From Agapetus fuscipes (Eukaryota; Arthropoda; Insecta; Trichoptera; Glossosomatidae): a DNA stretch of 64,000 nucleotides. The stretch spans positions 7,068,001-7,132,000 of the forward strand of contig OX637345.1 of assembly GCA_951799405.1 (NCBI GenBank), written 5' to 3'. Position 1 is the stretch's first letter. Each line of letters starts with the position of its first letter. The position numbers and the translations under genes were made by a program. This document shows positions 42,161-53,648 of this stretch, one piece after another. Under the pieces are notes generated by a model. It searched no databases and was not told where the DNA came from. It saw only the letters and a program-made list of their open reading frames with translations.

Positions 42161-42870
42161 CTTGAAACTCACAAAATAGGATCGACAACGTAAAACACAA
42201 TTTAATAAAGGATAAACAGTTTTCCTAGCACAGCACAAAACTTTATTTAACTATGAGAAACACCTAGGAACATTTTTTATTCAAGGCACTGACTCGCGAT
42301 ACACAACCTTCACTGAACAATCCTCAACTCAAACTCAAGTGCTCAGGTGCACCTCAGGTAAAATATTTTTAAACTTTGGTAAACTTTCCAAAAATAGCGC
42401 CACCGCGCCGCCGCGTGCGAGTTTTCCTATGAGCACAACAACAATGCTTGCAAATATTTCATTTTGAAATAAATATTATCGAAAATTTCATACATATTTG
42501 TCAAACTTTTGATTTCAAAATAAATTTAAAAAATATTATTCGTAAACAGCCTTAAAATAAATAAAAATATGTGCCATGTATAATGTGTAAATAGCATTCA
42601 CTGGTTTTAAAATGTTACCACTTGTAATTTTTATAATCGTTTTTCCTAACTTGGTAGGTAATTCATTACATTAGAAATTTCCAGAAATAATATTTTATTA
42701 ACCTTTAAACACTTTACAGGCGACTTTATCTTTATTCATAAACAGATACATGTGATTTTGTTTTCAAAACATTGTTCTTGGCAAAGGAAAATATAGGAAA
42801 TGAAATATTTTATTTGGCGGCATACATTTTTCAAGCATGACATTTTGACATTTGTGACATTTGTTTAAAC
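42161..42870. promoter_or_regulatory. Shared 5' flank of two divergent genes (candidate bidirectional promoter)
   Basis: 710 bp separate the start codons of the claudin-like (-) and NUDCD3-like (+) genes. A short GC-rich patch (GCGCCACCGCGCCGCCGCG) lies at about 42400-42419 in otherwise AT-rich DNA. No member of the dispersed repeat families is seen here. I could not place a TATA box or transcription start. Confidence 0.45.
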
Positions 42871-42983
42871 ATGGCGTCCAATAATCCTGCGAAATCTTCA
42901 GACGATCTTTTATTAGACGTTTTACTAAAAGAAAAGCATATAATAGGCTTTCTCAAATCAGTCTTTGGATTCCTGGCTAGAAA
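42871..42983 (+). CDS. NUDCD3: NUDCD3-like exon 1
   Basis: It has 37 codons plus 2 nt and begins at the ATG with A at -3 and G at +4. It ends AGAAA|gtaata. Intron 1 is only 104 bp. The split AA|G codon gives the RKTDFY junction that is typical of this family. Confidence 0.88.
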
Positions 42984-45884
42984 GTAATATTTTAAAAACA
43001 TTTTCAATGCATGTCAATTGTTTATTTTTCTATACTAGCCTATCAAAGGTAGCAGATTTTTTTTTTCAATTTTTGTTACAATTTCAGGACTGATTTTTAC
43101 TATGTCCCGCAAGATTCCAAAGAATATCCTGGCTTTCCACCTGGAGCTGCTGAACAGTTAGTTGTGAAAATACTGCGGCAATGCAATCCATACTTGTCTG
43201 AAGATGTGCAGAGAAGAAATCGTGAAACAAACTGGAATGTAGTTCAAACTTTAGCTGAAGAGGAATACATGCCCACAACCGTTGCTCAAGAAGTAGAAAT
43301 AGAGTCTACAGAAGATGCGGAAGATCTGGAGCAAGACGAAGAAGAAATTAAACCAGAAAATCAGCGGCCATCTTGTGAAAAGTCCAATTTTCAAACAATG
43401 AATGTTGATTCAGATGCAAGAATTCTGAAAGACAATTCCGGGGAAGCTGAAAAGAATGAAGTATTGCCAGGAAAAAGTAATGAGTTTGTTAATGATGGAA
43501 TGGGGGAAAATAGTGCACCTAACCTCAATGTCTACCAAAAATTTAGTGATTCTTATAACGGAGCGAAACGGGAAAAATACAGCTGGTCGCAAACCATCGG
43601 AGACTTAGGTGAGAATACATGTATTTTTTCATGGTTTAGTTGTAGGTGTGACTTCAGAAGAGAGCTTATAAGTCACATTTTAAAGAGGAAAGAACTTAGA
43701 CCATTAGAACTTTTGATTATTAATGGGCTCAATGAAATGTTTGAAGGAATAATCTTGGAAAGGCGAACAAGAAATCACCCAGGAACTTCACACTTCAAGG
43801 ATTTGAAGCGACTCATGGATATCTTGTCCTATTCGCGGCACATTATCGGTGTTATGGCCCAGGGAGTCAAGTGGCTGATCTTTCTAGCGTGTTTGGAATA
43901 GAGTAACGTTGGTTCGATCCCCGCTTGGGTCATTTGACCATAGCTTTAATCCTGGTTCAACAGATGTCATAGGGTAATTATTTATTAATAATTCATTAAA
44001 ATTTACAATGAATTATTAATTGATGATATTACTACCTGTTTCTGGCCAGGCAGAATAGGTTGGTGAATTGCATTCCTCTTCACAAATCTATTTTTCTTAA
44101 AAAAAAACAAGAGGATGGCAACTCACAGAGCCAGATAGCTGGCACAGCAAGGCACTGCCTTTAATTTAACATGTAATCGTACTTGGTGACGATTGTGGAA
44201 GTGATGATTGATATTGGTTTTGAATAGAATAGAAGCGCTATTCTGCTAAATTCCTTACGACCTTAAGGCGACGAGCTGGCGATTTGTGTCCAAAAATAAG
44301 ATGTACCTACTGTGATTTTGTTATCTATGGAGCTCTTTCACAAGCGCTAGCAATCTTGTACTTGTATGAATGTAAGGAATTTAGCAGAATAGCGCTTCAG
44401 GATTAAATTGGTGTGGGAAGATAGATACTGTAACTTGTGTTATATATGGACAGTTTGGAGTTGCAGAGTGTATGTTCATTTGAGATTTGTGTTTTTATAT
44501 TGTAGGTTCACATGCGACAAGCGCGAACTTATACGTGTCTAAGAATGCATATAATGTGAATACCCAATGTTACATATCTTTGCAACTTAGATTAGATTAT
44601 GAGTTGCCCTTGTTGTGACGAGATGAGAAATAATTTGGTCTGTAAACATTTCCAGATGTCACGATTGATCTTCCTGTTGGTATCAAGTCCAAGGACGTGA
44701 AGGTGCACTACACCAGCGAGGAGCTGAAGGTGGACTTGGTCATCGGTGGGGCGTGGGAGACTGTCATCAATGATAAATTCATCTACAAGACAAAACAATC
44801 GGAAACTGTGTGGCTGGTGGAAAAGGGACAGCTAAGAATTCACTTTGGTAACTTGAATATTATGAAGTTAACTTATAACAATAATTTTATGCATTGAGAG
44901 CTCTAGTCTGTTGCCGTGGTTCATCTGAGATTGTTTCCAAATGGGGTAACGCTACTAAACTTTGACCGGTCCGTAGTCTGGTGGTTAACACTTCTGACTC
45001 GTAAATGGAAGGTTGTGGGCTTGAATCCCAGCGGAGCACAAAACAATATACCATTTATATTTTCAAATATGCTCTTCGCATATTCAGGTGAAAAATTCAT
45101 AAACCTTTACCAAAGACTGGTCACTAAAGGTCCATCCAACCTTACAGCAACTGGGTCTTGCTTGAGTACTGGCGCTTTGTAGCGACAACCAAGCTCGTAA
45201 ACACCTCTGCGGCACTACAACAAGTGTCATAGACCCCTAGAGTCTCTGAAATCTAGGGAGTCTCCCGCACAGGATTTCTAAAAAAAAATGAGCTAACGCT
45301 ACTAAGCTACAACCCCCACTTCAGTCGAAGGGGGGGTTTTCCAGCTCCTGAGGGGGCTGGTACTCATTTCTTCTGAAGGCTGAGAAAACCTTGCTGGTAT
45401 TTATTCATATTTTGAGTTTGAAATAACACGGAAACGGGAAATCATTTCCGACACCCTTAGTGGGGATTCGAACTTGAGTTGAAGCATGATGACTGAAATA
45501 TGTTGAGACTGAAATATTGTAAATATTTAGCTATTATGAGCTTCTTACTTAATTAAATTGTTATCTACGATGAGAATTCCCACCGTTTTCAATCGATTGT
45601 CATTTATCATTTCAGAAAAGCAGCGTGAAGCCTGGTGGAACAGTCTGCTGGTGAACGAACCCAAGATTGACACCACCAAGATAGACTGCTCCCGCCCCCT
45701 GCACGACCTGCCCGAGGACCATGTGGCCATGATCAGAGAGATGCAGTGGAACCAGCAGCAGAAGGCCCAGGGTCTGCCCACTTCGGAGCAGATCAAACAG
45801 CAGAGGATCCTGCAGAAGGCGTGGAATCAACCTGGCTCTCCCTTTGCCAATACTCCGTTTGATCCAACAATTTTGAACAGCTAA
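42871..45884 (+). CDS. NUDCD3: NudC domain-containing protein 3 (NUDCD3-like), complete, 4 exons, 364 aa
   Basis: Exons 42871-42983, 43088-43608, 44656-44847 and 45616-45884 join in one frame of 1095 nt. Residues about 10-66 form the NudC N-terminal region (GFLKSVFGFLARK, TDFYYV, GFPPGAAEQ). Residues about 68-195 are an acidic, low-complexity linker. The CS (p23-like) domain starts near KYSWSQ at 201-206 and runs to about 285, with WWN at 282-284. The tail has the family pattern QGLPTSEQ and GSPFANTPFDP. The length is close to vertebrate NUDCD3. Known role of the family: Hsp90-linked co-chaperone that stabilises dynein intermediate chain and other beta-propeller or kelch clients in the cytoplasm. 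The start ATG at 42871 has a near-ideal context (AAACATGGCG). The gene is head-to-head with the claudin-like gene and convergent with the UBE2O-like gene. Confidence 0.9.
43088..43608 (+). CDS. NUDCD3: NUDCD3-like exon 2
   Basis: It starts after atttcag and ends GACTTAG|gtgaga (521 nt). It encodes the rest of the N-terminal domain (GFPPGAAEQLVVKILRQC), a long Glu/Asp-rich linker, and the start of the CS domain (EKYSWSQTIGDL). Confidence 0.9.
43838..44100 (+). mobile_element. S3 SINE in NUDCD3-like intron 2
   Basis: gtgttatggcccagggagtc, ggttcgatccccgcttggg, ctgtttctggccaggcag and cttcacaaatctattt. A full-length example of S3 with a tRNA-Leu/Ser-like head. Confidence 0.75.
44232..44398. mobile_element. 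MITE in NUDCD3-like intron 2
   Basis: The ends gaagcgctattctgctaaat and its exact inverse atttagcagaatagcgcttc, 167 bp. It sits inside an older repeat also present at 28640-28690. Confidence 0.78.
44455..44605 (+). repeat. LT element, 3' half, in NUDCD3-like intron 2
   Basis: gttcatttgagatttgtg to tttgcaacttagattaga. Confidence 0.65.
44656..44847 (+). CDS. NUDCD3: NUDCD3-like exon 3 (CS domain core)
   Basis: It lies between tttccag and TTTG|gtaact (192 nt). It reads DVTIDLPVGIKSKDVKVHY and continues to SETVWLVEKGQLRIHF, the beta-sandwich of the CS domain. Confidence 0.9.
44964..45290 (+). mobile_element. S1 SINE with alternative tail, NUDCD3-like intron 3
   Basis: Head gaccggtccgtagtctgg; tail with cacctctgcggcactaca and cccgcacaggatttct, as at 13240. 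Confidence 0.75.
45295..45490 (-). mobile_element. S2 SINE unit, NUDCD3-like intron 3
   Basis: ggggttttccagctcctgag and ggggattcgaacttgag in reverse orientation. Confidence 0.65.
45616..45884 (+). CDS. NUDCD3: NUDCD3-like exon 4 (C-terminus and stop)
   Basis: It starts after atttcag and ends at the TAA closing at 45884. It encodes EKQREAWWNSLL and the conserved C-terminal tail ending DPTILNS. Confidence 0.9.
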
Positions 45885-46485
45885 AATTCATGTTTTAAGG
45901 CTTTCACGGCTGCATTCAGAAGCCTGGAATTGTTCTTCCGGGTCTACCACGGTCAAGATCCGTAAAAACGATTTCAAGCAACTAAAATTTAGTTTTACAT
46001 TTTTATTACTTTACCTTCATTTTCTGTCATCCCTTTTTGTATGGAATCTTTTGATTTCTTGTTTTTATACAGTAATTGATTTCTTGCATTTTTAGTTTTT
46101 TGAATTTCTGATCATTCTTCATAAAATAATATTTTTCTGATGAGAATCTGATATTTTTGTCTTGTGGCACACCCTAGATTTAGAGATATGATGGATTTAA
46201 GTTGTGTAGAATCAAAGACAATAATCTAGCATTTATTTAAAAAAAATAGATTCTCAGCGATTCCGTACAGTCAAACTTAGTGAAGCGAGCACAAAAGCAG
46301 CAATTTTGCCCCTTATAGCTGTTACTCTTGATAAGCATAAGTAGGCACGAATTTACATGGACAATATTGTCATGCAGCAAGGTTGCTTACAAGATTGAGG
46401 TATGCTCACGAAGAAAAAAGTTCCAAGTATTGCTCACGCTGTATCTGTGATATAACCAAGTTTTACTGTATTAATTTCATTTTGC

Positions 46486-46491
46486 AATAAA
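46486..46491 (+). terminator. Candidate poly(A) signal AATAAA for the NUDCD3-like gene
   Basis: The canonical AATAAA lies about 600 bp after the stop, in a TTTTGCAATAAATCC context followed by T-rich and TGTT-rich DNA. It is the first clear canonical signal I saw in the plus-strand 3' flank. Use is inferred; other AATAAA copies lie further right. Confidence 0.4.
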
Positions 46492-48493
46492 TCCTACTTT
46501 GCTGTCTTTGATGCAATACAACACATATGTTTGTTTGCAATACCCTATTTACCTGGTACTATTTTTATAACGTGAAATTAAAACACCTTGTTAACAGTAT
46601 GGTTTTGTTGTTTTTTTTTTATTTTTTTCTTCTTTAATTTGTGCATATTTTTAAGATTTACAATGAGACATGAATTCCAGTAATTTAATAACCACATCAT
46701 CGTATATTTATTTTTACAAATAAACACCGGGAGATACCTTTAGATACACATGAGTACATAATTAATAATAATTTACATATTATGATACGTCCAAGCTCAA
46801 GTGTATAATTTTCAAACACGCACACACACAAGCTTCTCAAACATGTGTGTGTTTATTTTCTAAAAATAAGACCAAAAAAAAACTAAATAAAACGGTTTTA
46901 AAAAATATTTTTTCCATTTAAAATTAAGCACTTTCTTATTTGAGTTGTACACAAGCAAAATAAGCAATCTAAGATTTTTTCAAAGATGAAGTAAATATAC
47001 TCATGGCTGTGCTCTTATATATTTATATCTCAGTTTTGAAAAATCTCTTGGATTGCCAATTTGGTTCTACACACCTCATTTGTTTCATCGCTCCGTTCAA
47101 GTACTTTTTAAGAGTATTAATGCCATCTATTAATTGTTACGGGAAGTTTAATTTACATACAAATTTGCTTTGTTTATACAAGACTTATTTTCGCTTTTGA
47201 AATATTATCATGATCAACAATCAAAGTTGCAAATATATATTAACATTTAAGGTTCATCCTGAATGCAACAATAAATACCAAACCTCAAATGAAAATAACC
47301 CAGAAAGCTGAGAAAGTTGGCAAAAATGGTCAGCTACTGCCACCATATAAATCAAGAAAAATATTCTCATTTTTTTGGCGAATGACGAATTACAAATAAT
47401 TGAAAAAATAAATTATTAAAACTCAAAAGTCATTTTTGACAGCCAATTTTAACATTGTGATTTTTTATGAAAATTAAACTTTCAATATCCACCAAAAATG
47501 GCATTATACAATCTCTTAATACAAAAAGTTGACACAAATAAAATTAAAAAAGATCACAATCATCATCCTCTCGCATTTGAGACATCATATTTTTTTTAAA
47601 GTAAGCATCCCTCCATCTCTTTCCTTGCGAGTCGCCATCGCTCAATATTATATTTAGATCGACTCTGATAGGTAACAGTAAAAAAATACATTTACCGCGG
47701 CACTCTTCTATCAGTCCCATAATCTCTAAAAAACAAAATAAAAAATAAACAGGCGGGTTGCCGTAGCGGCGGATTAATAATCCTCAAAAAAAACTGTTAA
47801 CAAAGATTTGACGCGATGGCAATACCATTTATAAGTAGGTAGCGAAAGCACAATTTCAATCCACTGCAAGTAAGTCTAATCACGAATGGACTTTGCGCAT
47901 TTAAATTGGGTAATGCAAGTGCGGCGTTTGCCTGCCGAGGAAAAAGTTTCCATGAGTTCATGGTATGTTTACACGGTTTAAATAAATTAATATAAATATT
48001 TAAAACTACAGTTTACGGATCGTCAGGACAGATTTCTTTAAGTCCCTAGAAAATATAATTTCTGCCTTGTAATTTTAAGGGAAAGTCAACCCTGTCGACC
48101 TGTAAAACAATACTAATTTCAGATATTACAATGAAAATATTTAAAAAGTGACCATATCACTTATTTTATTGTGCAGATTGAAACATTGTATGGGAACTGA
48201 GCTTTTACTACTAAATAATATACGGTGTCAAAAATTTTAAGCATAATTTTAAATCAAGCTGTTTTTTTTTTGACATGTTAACACTGTCAAATAAACCCGC
48301 CGTGTGTAAAAAGCATAGTTCAAAAACAATGTGTGTTGCCATTAGAAAAAAAAAAAAGCAACACAACATTATTTTGTGTACTAATTAAACAAGTTAAATT
48401 AACTAAATAAATGTTTTAATAGCACAGTCGATCGGACCATGTTAATTTGAAGAAATTGACTATTACCTACATAGTTATTTTATTTAACATGTA
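46492..48493. other. Intergenic AT-rich DNA
   Basis: Between convergent genes. An LT remnant (-) lies at 47215-47365 (caatcaaagttgcaaatata). No coding region seen. Confidence 0.4.
47215..47365 (-). repeat. LT element remnant
   Basis: atcaaagttgcaaatatat and accatataaatcaagaaa in the family order, with internal deletions. Confidence 0.5.
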
Positions 48494-48568
48494 CAGTAGA
48501 ACTTTAATTAACCGATCCCGCTTTATTCGAGGTGGCGATTAAATGAGCTTGCAACTCACTGTTCCTAA

Positions 48569-48696
48569 GGCCCGGTATTTTCAACATTAGCATGTGTGGC
48601 TTAAAACTGATAAAAACAACTTCCCACACGATTGGCATAAGTGCGTCCTTTTCACTCAATATAAAGTCGCTATACAGACGTTGAAAATACCGGGCC
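48569..48696. mobile_element. M1 MITE, 128 bp, TAA duplication (nested)
   Basis: Ends ggcccggtattttcaac and gttgaaaataccgggcc; TAA at 48566-48568 and 48697-48699. Confidence 0.85.
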
Positions 48697-48730
48697 TAAG
48701 AAATACAAATGAAAATTCATATTTTGATTA

Positions 48731-48976
48731 GGGGCTGTCCATATATTACGTCATTCGCATTAAGGGGGGGGGGAGTCTAGTCTGCGGATGATGGCAAATG
48801 ATGTACAAGTACCAAAAGTGACGTCGTTCTTGTAAATACCAATTTCTACAAAATATACAAAATTTTATGTAGGTAATATAACATTATTAATTATTAAGCT
48901 CATCCATTATTACAGCAAGAGGGGGGGGGGGGTCAAAAATCGGCCAAAATCGATGACGTAATTTATGGACGGCCCC
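48731..48976. mobile_element. TIR element, 246 bp, TTA duplication (nested)
   Basis: The left end ggggctgtccatatattacg and the inverse of the right end agree over 24 bp with two changes. TTA at 48728-48730 and 48977-48979. Contains two long G-runs. Confidence 0.82.
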
Positions 48977-49028
48977 TTATCGGAGGCAGGCTCAGAGCAA
49001 AACACCTCAGATAATTGAGGTTCTACTG

Positions 49029-51440
49029 TAGTTTGAAATTTCAATTAGAAAATAAATACATCCTTAAACGTACCTACCTAGATATATATATTATTTTATT
49101 CAAGGGTACACATAGAAACAATAATATCGATAGTATTTTTCTTTAATATGGGTACAGTAATTTAGAACAACAACAAAAATACACAATTAAAATAAAGTAT
49201 GAAATAAGTATATTTTATAGGATGACATTCAACAAAACAAAACAGCAATTGGCCATTTTAACCTGCGGGTTGTCCAAAGATACACTTCAGGCAATCTGCC
49301 CTTAATTTTTTTACCCGTAATATTAAAAAAAATGTGTAATTTCCTCACTATCGCATGAGTAGAATATAAGTAAGAAAATATATGACGGCAACCCATGTGG
49401 GGGATTAATTTTAATACATTTTTTTCTATTTAGGAGAATTTACCCGATGCTTTAAACAAGGGGTAATTGTTTGTTAAATACCCCAAATAAAAAAAATACA
49501 TAAACTCCCGTTCATTGTGTAAATGAAAAGAATGTAAGAAAACTAAATCACACACTAGGGGTGCTGTTGTATCTTCTGTAAATTTTTGATATCTACCCGA
49601 TCGCGGAGAGTTTATGTTATGTTTTATACCCAAGGCAAGTGAGCCTGTAAAAAGTGGAATACAAAATAAAATCAATGTAGGTATTGTGTATCCATAGCAC
49701 CTTCCTACCATCCTTTATCAATATTTCTTTACACATTAAAGTTTTGTTCAACGCTAAACATCACATTGATGAAAGTGGGGTGGGGGGCATTTTCATTTTA
49801 ATGTCCCGAGTATATTATCCATGAAATGATGAAGGAAATGAAATGATTACTAAGCAATAAAAAAAAAACAAAGGTACACAGAGTAACGCATGATCATTGA
49901 CTTATAGATGAAAACCTTTAAAATGTATGTTCGCTGCTACTCAGCCTTGTAAAACATTTTACGTCACGATTACAGTCGCCGTGTTGTAAAAGTAACCTCT
50001 AAAAAAGCAATATTAAAACTTCCAGTTCTGGAGACTGATCAAGCATGACCAAAGCTCTCTCAACATCTTTAAAAGGAAATTTATTTGTGGCATGAAATGT
50101 CACAATGCTTTGAGTCTAATCTAAGAGTGTCATTGCTTGTTTAAAATAGTTAAGTTTGGTTCACAGCGGAGTTGACAAGTCAAAGACTATACCCCTGCTA
50201 TAAAACATTGAGTAAATTTCCCTCCATTGCATAAATAGAAAAAATGTATGAAAACTTAATCACTCACTAGTAGGAGGTACTTTTGTAACTCCAATATACT
50301 TTTCTCTTTACGTGATAAGAGGGGAATTCACACAATGTCTTAAGAAGGGATACAGGGAACAAAGAGTTTTGAATGAGTTGGCCCTCTGTAGCGATAACCA
50401 AGCTTGCAGTGGGTTCTTAAGGTGTAACTGACACAAAATCTACACTCATTAAATGAATGGTCTTTTTTCTCAAACGTCACACTTGTATGGGACTATGGTC
50501 CTTAGCAGTCTATAACAAAATACTTGTTTGCCTTTTCCCTGGCAAGCCGACCTTGTGATGTCACAATACCAATGCATGTGCAGACTTTATGCTAACATTA
50601 TTGAGGTTTTTAGATACTTTTATATTTGGATACTAGTCAATGATCACGATCAATATAATTAATTAAATACAAAGAAATCAACACGCCTTATCCAAATTTT
50701 AAATAACATTTATAATATAAGGTTCTTTAAAACATAGAAATTCATACAATAACTCGAGTTTTTTTTTGCATACATGAAGCCATCCAATATATTATTACAA
50801 TTAAAAATATGGATAGGACATTGAAGAGACAGGTTGCATATGGTTTTTTGATAAGTGGGAACTGGTGGAGACAGTTTTAGGGACACTCGAGTAGATGTTA
50901 TAGACAATTAAACAAGGCTTAACCTCCATAGACAGTGAAAACATCAGAATGACTGATTTAAAGCAACCCGCAAATCACTTTAATTAGAAATAATGATGGA
51001 TTCTTTTACATACTGTATCTATTTATGTCTCTTTTTTACATTTTATACCTGTTTCGTTCAGTCATAGGTTACATTGGTTTCCAATGAAATACAGCTTGTA
51101 AAAATATACACATTTATTTCTAATTTTAGTGTTTGACGCATATTATACTAATCTATATTATGTACTTATGTCAGCTCACTGTTTGGTATCACAACATTTA
51201 ATAGTTATATAAGACAGCCATTTTGGATGCAGGGATTTGGATTTTACACTAAATCAGAAAGTATAACAATATTTTCATCATTATGATTAGGGTCCTGCCC
51301 GGAGTTTTGAATGTTAAGTATGTATTGTTATTTCTAATATGGACACTAACCAAGCGTGACCAATGCTCTCTCAACGTCTTCATATAATTCATCAACGTCA
51401 AACATATGGCGAAGAAGATATAACTCTGAATTGTATAAGC
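49029..51440. other. Intergenic AT-rich DNA, nothing supported
   Basis: No coding frame or repeat family that I can name, apart from a weak S1-like trace near 50385-50450 (gataaccaagcttgcag). Confidence 0.35.
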
Positions 51441-51449
51441 TGTACCAGG

Positions 51450-51745
51450 ACGCTGATGTGGTCCACCAATAAAGGTCAACAGACTGCATCGGCTGGGACA
51501 CATTCAGTGAATGGACCATCGGAGCCTGGAAAAGACGATTGTGTTGACGAACCCAGAAGGACGCAGGACAGTGGGAAGACCACGAGCAAGATGGCTGGAT
51601 GGAGTGGTGGCGGATTGCTGTGCAGTGGGAATGTGGAACTGGAGGAGGAAGACGTTGGATAGACACTGTAGCAGCGGTTGATGAGAGAGGCCAAGACCCA
51701 CCCCGGGTTGTTGTGCCAATTATGATGATAATGATGATGATAATT
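51450..51745 (+). mobile_element. LINE RT C-terminal fragment
   Basis: In shifting frames it reads GRRTVGRPRARWLDGVVADC-like coding followed by NWRRKTLDRH. It ends in an ATGATGATA-type simple repeat. Confidence 0.6.
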
Positions 51746-52311
51746 TCTAAGATGTCGCTGGTATGGTCAAGCGGATGAGGCGTTGGCACTCAGAATTTAA
51801 TATATTCTCTAAGTGGAAGCCCAGCCAGAAAGAGACTAGTGGTCTAAACCGAGGTAGGAGAATGGTGTGAGGAGCTGAGGGACTAAGGCTCAGGGCTGGC
51901 GAGAGAGAATAAGTACATTGCGGGCAGAACCAACAACATAACCTTTATAGACAGCCATTTCGGATACGGGGTACACTAACATCTGACTGTTAAATCTACA
52001 TTTGATAATTATTATGCATGTTTTCCAAATTGGTACACGTGATGTTCCCTTCAAAACATTAAAAGCATCAAAAAACACGCACACAGTTTATTACACGGTC
52101 ACCAAAAATGTTGTAATACCCAAAGCCGTTTCAGAAAAATATAAAACAGTAATACTCTTTGGTACCAATAAATAGACCTGACAACCACACTTGTGTACCT
52201 TAATTGCATTCTCAGAATTATCTGTGTCATTCAGAATCAATCAAAAACTAAACAGTCACTTCTTGGAATAGAAGTTTTAGACTTTCACAGCCGGCAGTTG
52301 ACACTACAGGG

Positions 52312-52527
52312 CAGGCGCGTGCAAAGGGTATAGGTAAATACATTTCAGAATAAATCTTTTCTCACATTCCTCTAAAATAACTCATTTGAAAATGATTGAA
52401 GTGCTAGCGATGGGTCGAAGCAAACTTAAATTTTGGTTTGTAAATCTCAATATCAAGCTTAAATGCGTTTTTACCATATATTGCCAACCTATTCGGCGCA
52501 TGTGCCTGTTTGGAATGCACGTCACTG
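52312..52527. mobile_element. hAT-type MITE, 216 bp
   Basis: The ends caggcgcgtgca and tgcacgtcactg are inverted. Flanks ctacaggg (52304-52311) and ttacaggg (52528-52535) form an 8-bp duplication with one change. Sister copy at 63774-63989 has the same length. Confidence 0.8.
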
Positions 52528-52691
52528 TTACAGGGTTGATTTTTTTAATCTGTGATTGTAGACATGGGCGAAACATCCAAAAGCTTCAATGTTTTAACAT
52601 CAAAGTACTTTCAAGACAAAAAAAGCTTTGCCCATCTGGCGCTGGATGTCTCTGTGATTTATGTAAAATTCATAACAATTACCATGCTTCT

Positions 52692-52855
52692 TACTAAATC
52701 TATTTAAAGATAGCAAGCAATAAAACATGGTGGTGTGTAAACAGCTGATCTTTTTATTAAACAGTTTATACAGTTTAAGACACACATACAGTAATCAGCT
52801 GTTTATACGCTGCCATATTTCATTGCTTACTTTCTTCAAATAGTTACGGTAAGAC
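52692..52855. mobile_element. M5 TIR element, copy 2
   Basis: aaatctatttaaagatagca and cttcaaatagttacggtaag arms, with inner acagctgat / atcagctgt. Confidence 0.65.
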
Positions 52856-52953
52856 TTATTGACAGTTCACCTAGTTGACTGATTATGAACAACACACAAA
52901 CATAATCATACCGTGTTATCAATGGGAATAATTCAATAACTAAGTACAGATGT

Positions 52954-53178
52954 ACACGGCTTTAAATGAATTTAGATGACAGCTACAGGAGGGCGCTGTT
53001 ATGACTTTGCGGCCTTCAAACTCAAAAAACCGATGGGTATTATTTTGTTTTTCTTCAACAAAATACTTCTTAAATTTTAGCAAATCAGCTAACATCACAC
53101 TGCCTCTATAAAAAATGACATTTTACAAGATAGCGATGTTAGTTCTGATTTTCACCACGTTCCCGTTAAAGCCGTGTG
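52954..53178. mobile_element. TIR element next to UBE2O-like 3' end
   Basis: tacacggctttaa at the left and ttaaagccgtgtg at the right. Body shared with 22393-22450 and 63455-63600. It may form part of the UBE2O-like 3' UTR. Confidence 0.6.
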
Positions 53179-53274
53179 GATCCGTATGAACAGATTCGCC
53201 AACGCACAGCGTTTACCATTTCAACAATCTATCATAAAACTTGTTCTCGATTAGACGTCGAGGCGAGACCATGA

Positions 53275-53648
53275 CTATAAAGTCCTGGGTAAGATTCCCA
53301 TGCGCTTGAGAGCTCCGCGGTAGCCTTCCAGAGACGATCGGAGCGTCAGGCAGAAACCCCGGCTGGCGGGGATTAGCGGGTAGTCGGGGGCGAGTGGGTC
53401 CGAGACGCTGGGAGGCGACCCGTCCACCGGGGTGGGACTGTCGGGGTGCTGGGAGTTGTGCTCCTCGGAGATCTTCATCCAGCGCTCCAGCCGCTCGCAC
53501 AGAGGCGTGGCGTGGTACTTCTGGTGCAGCGTGATCTCCTCCTTGAACACCTCGGGCATGTTGAGCACCAGCTTGGTGAGAGACTGCACCAGCTTGAGGA
53601 GGACCATCTCGTTGTACATGCGGGAGTTTTCGCTGCCTTGTTGGGAAC
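53275..53648 (-). CDS. UBE2O: UBE2O-like, last exon and stop
   Basis: It starts after ttgtag and reads [28 protein letters not shown], a Pro/Ser-rich stretch, and the family-like end [20 protein letters not shown] to GILPRTL followed by TAG at 53275-53277. I could not place the poly(A) site to the left. Confidence 0.88.

Larger units (their letters stand above)
48494..49028. mobile_element. Pogo/Tigger-like MITE hosting two nested MITEs
   Basis: The ends cagtagaactttaattaacc and ataattgaggttctactg are inverted and flanked by TA (48492-48493, 49029-49030). Removing the two inserts leaves about 155 bp. Confidence 0.8.

Noticed and set aside
42161..42238. Upstream start for the claudin-like protein at 42238
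   Set aside because: That codon is TTG, not ATG. The first ATG is at 42160, just before TM1, as is usual in the family.
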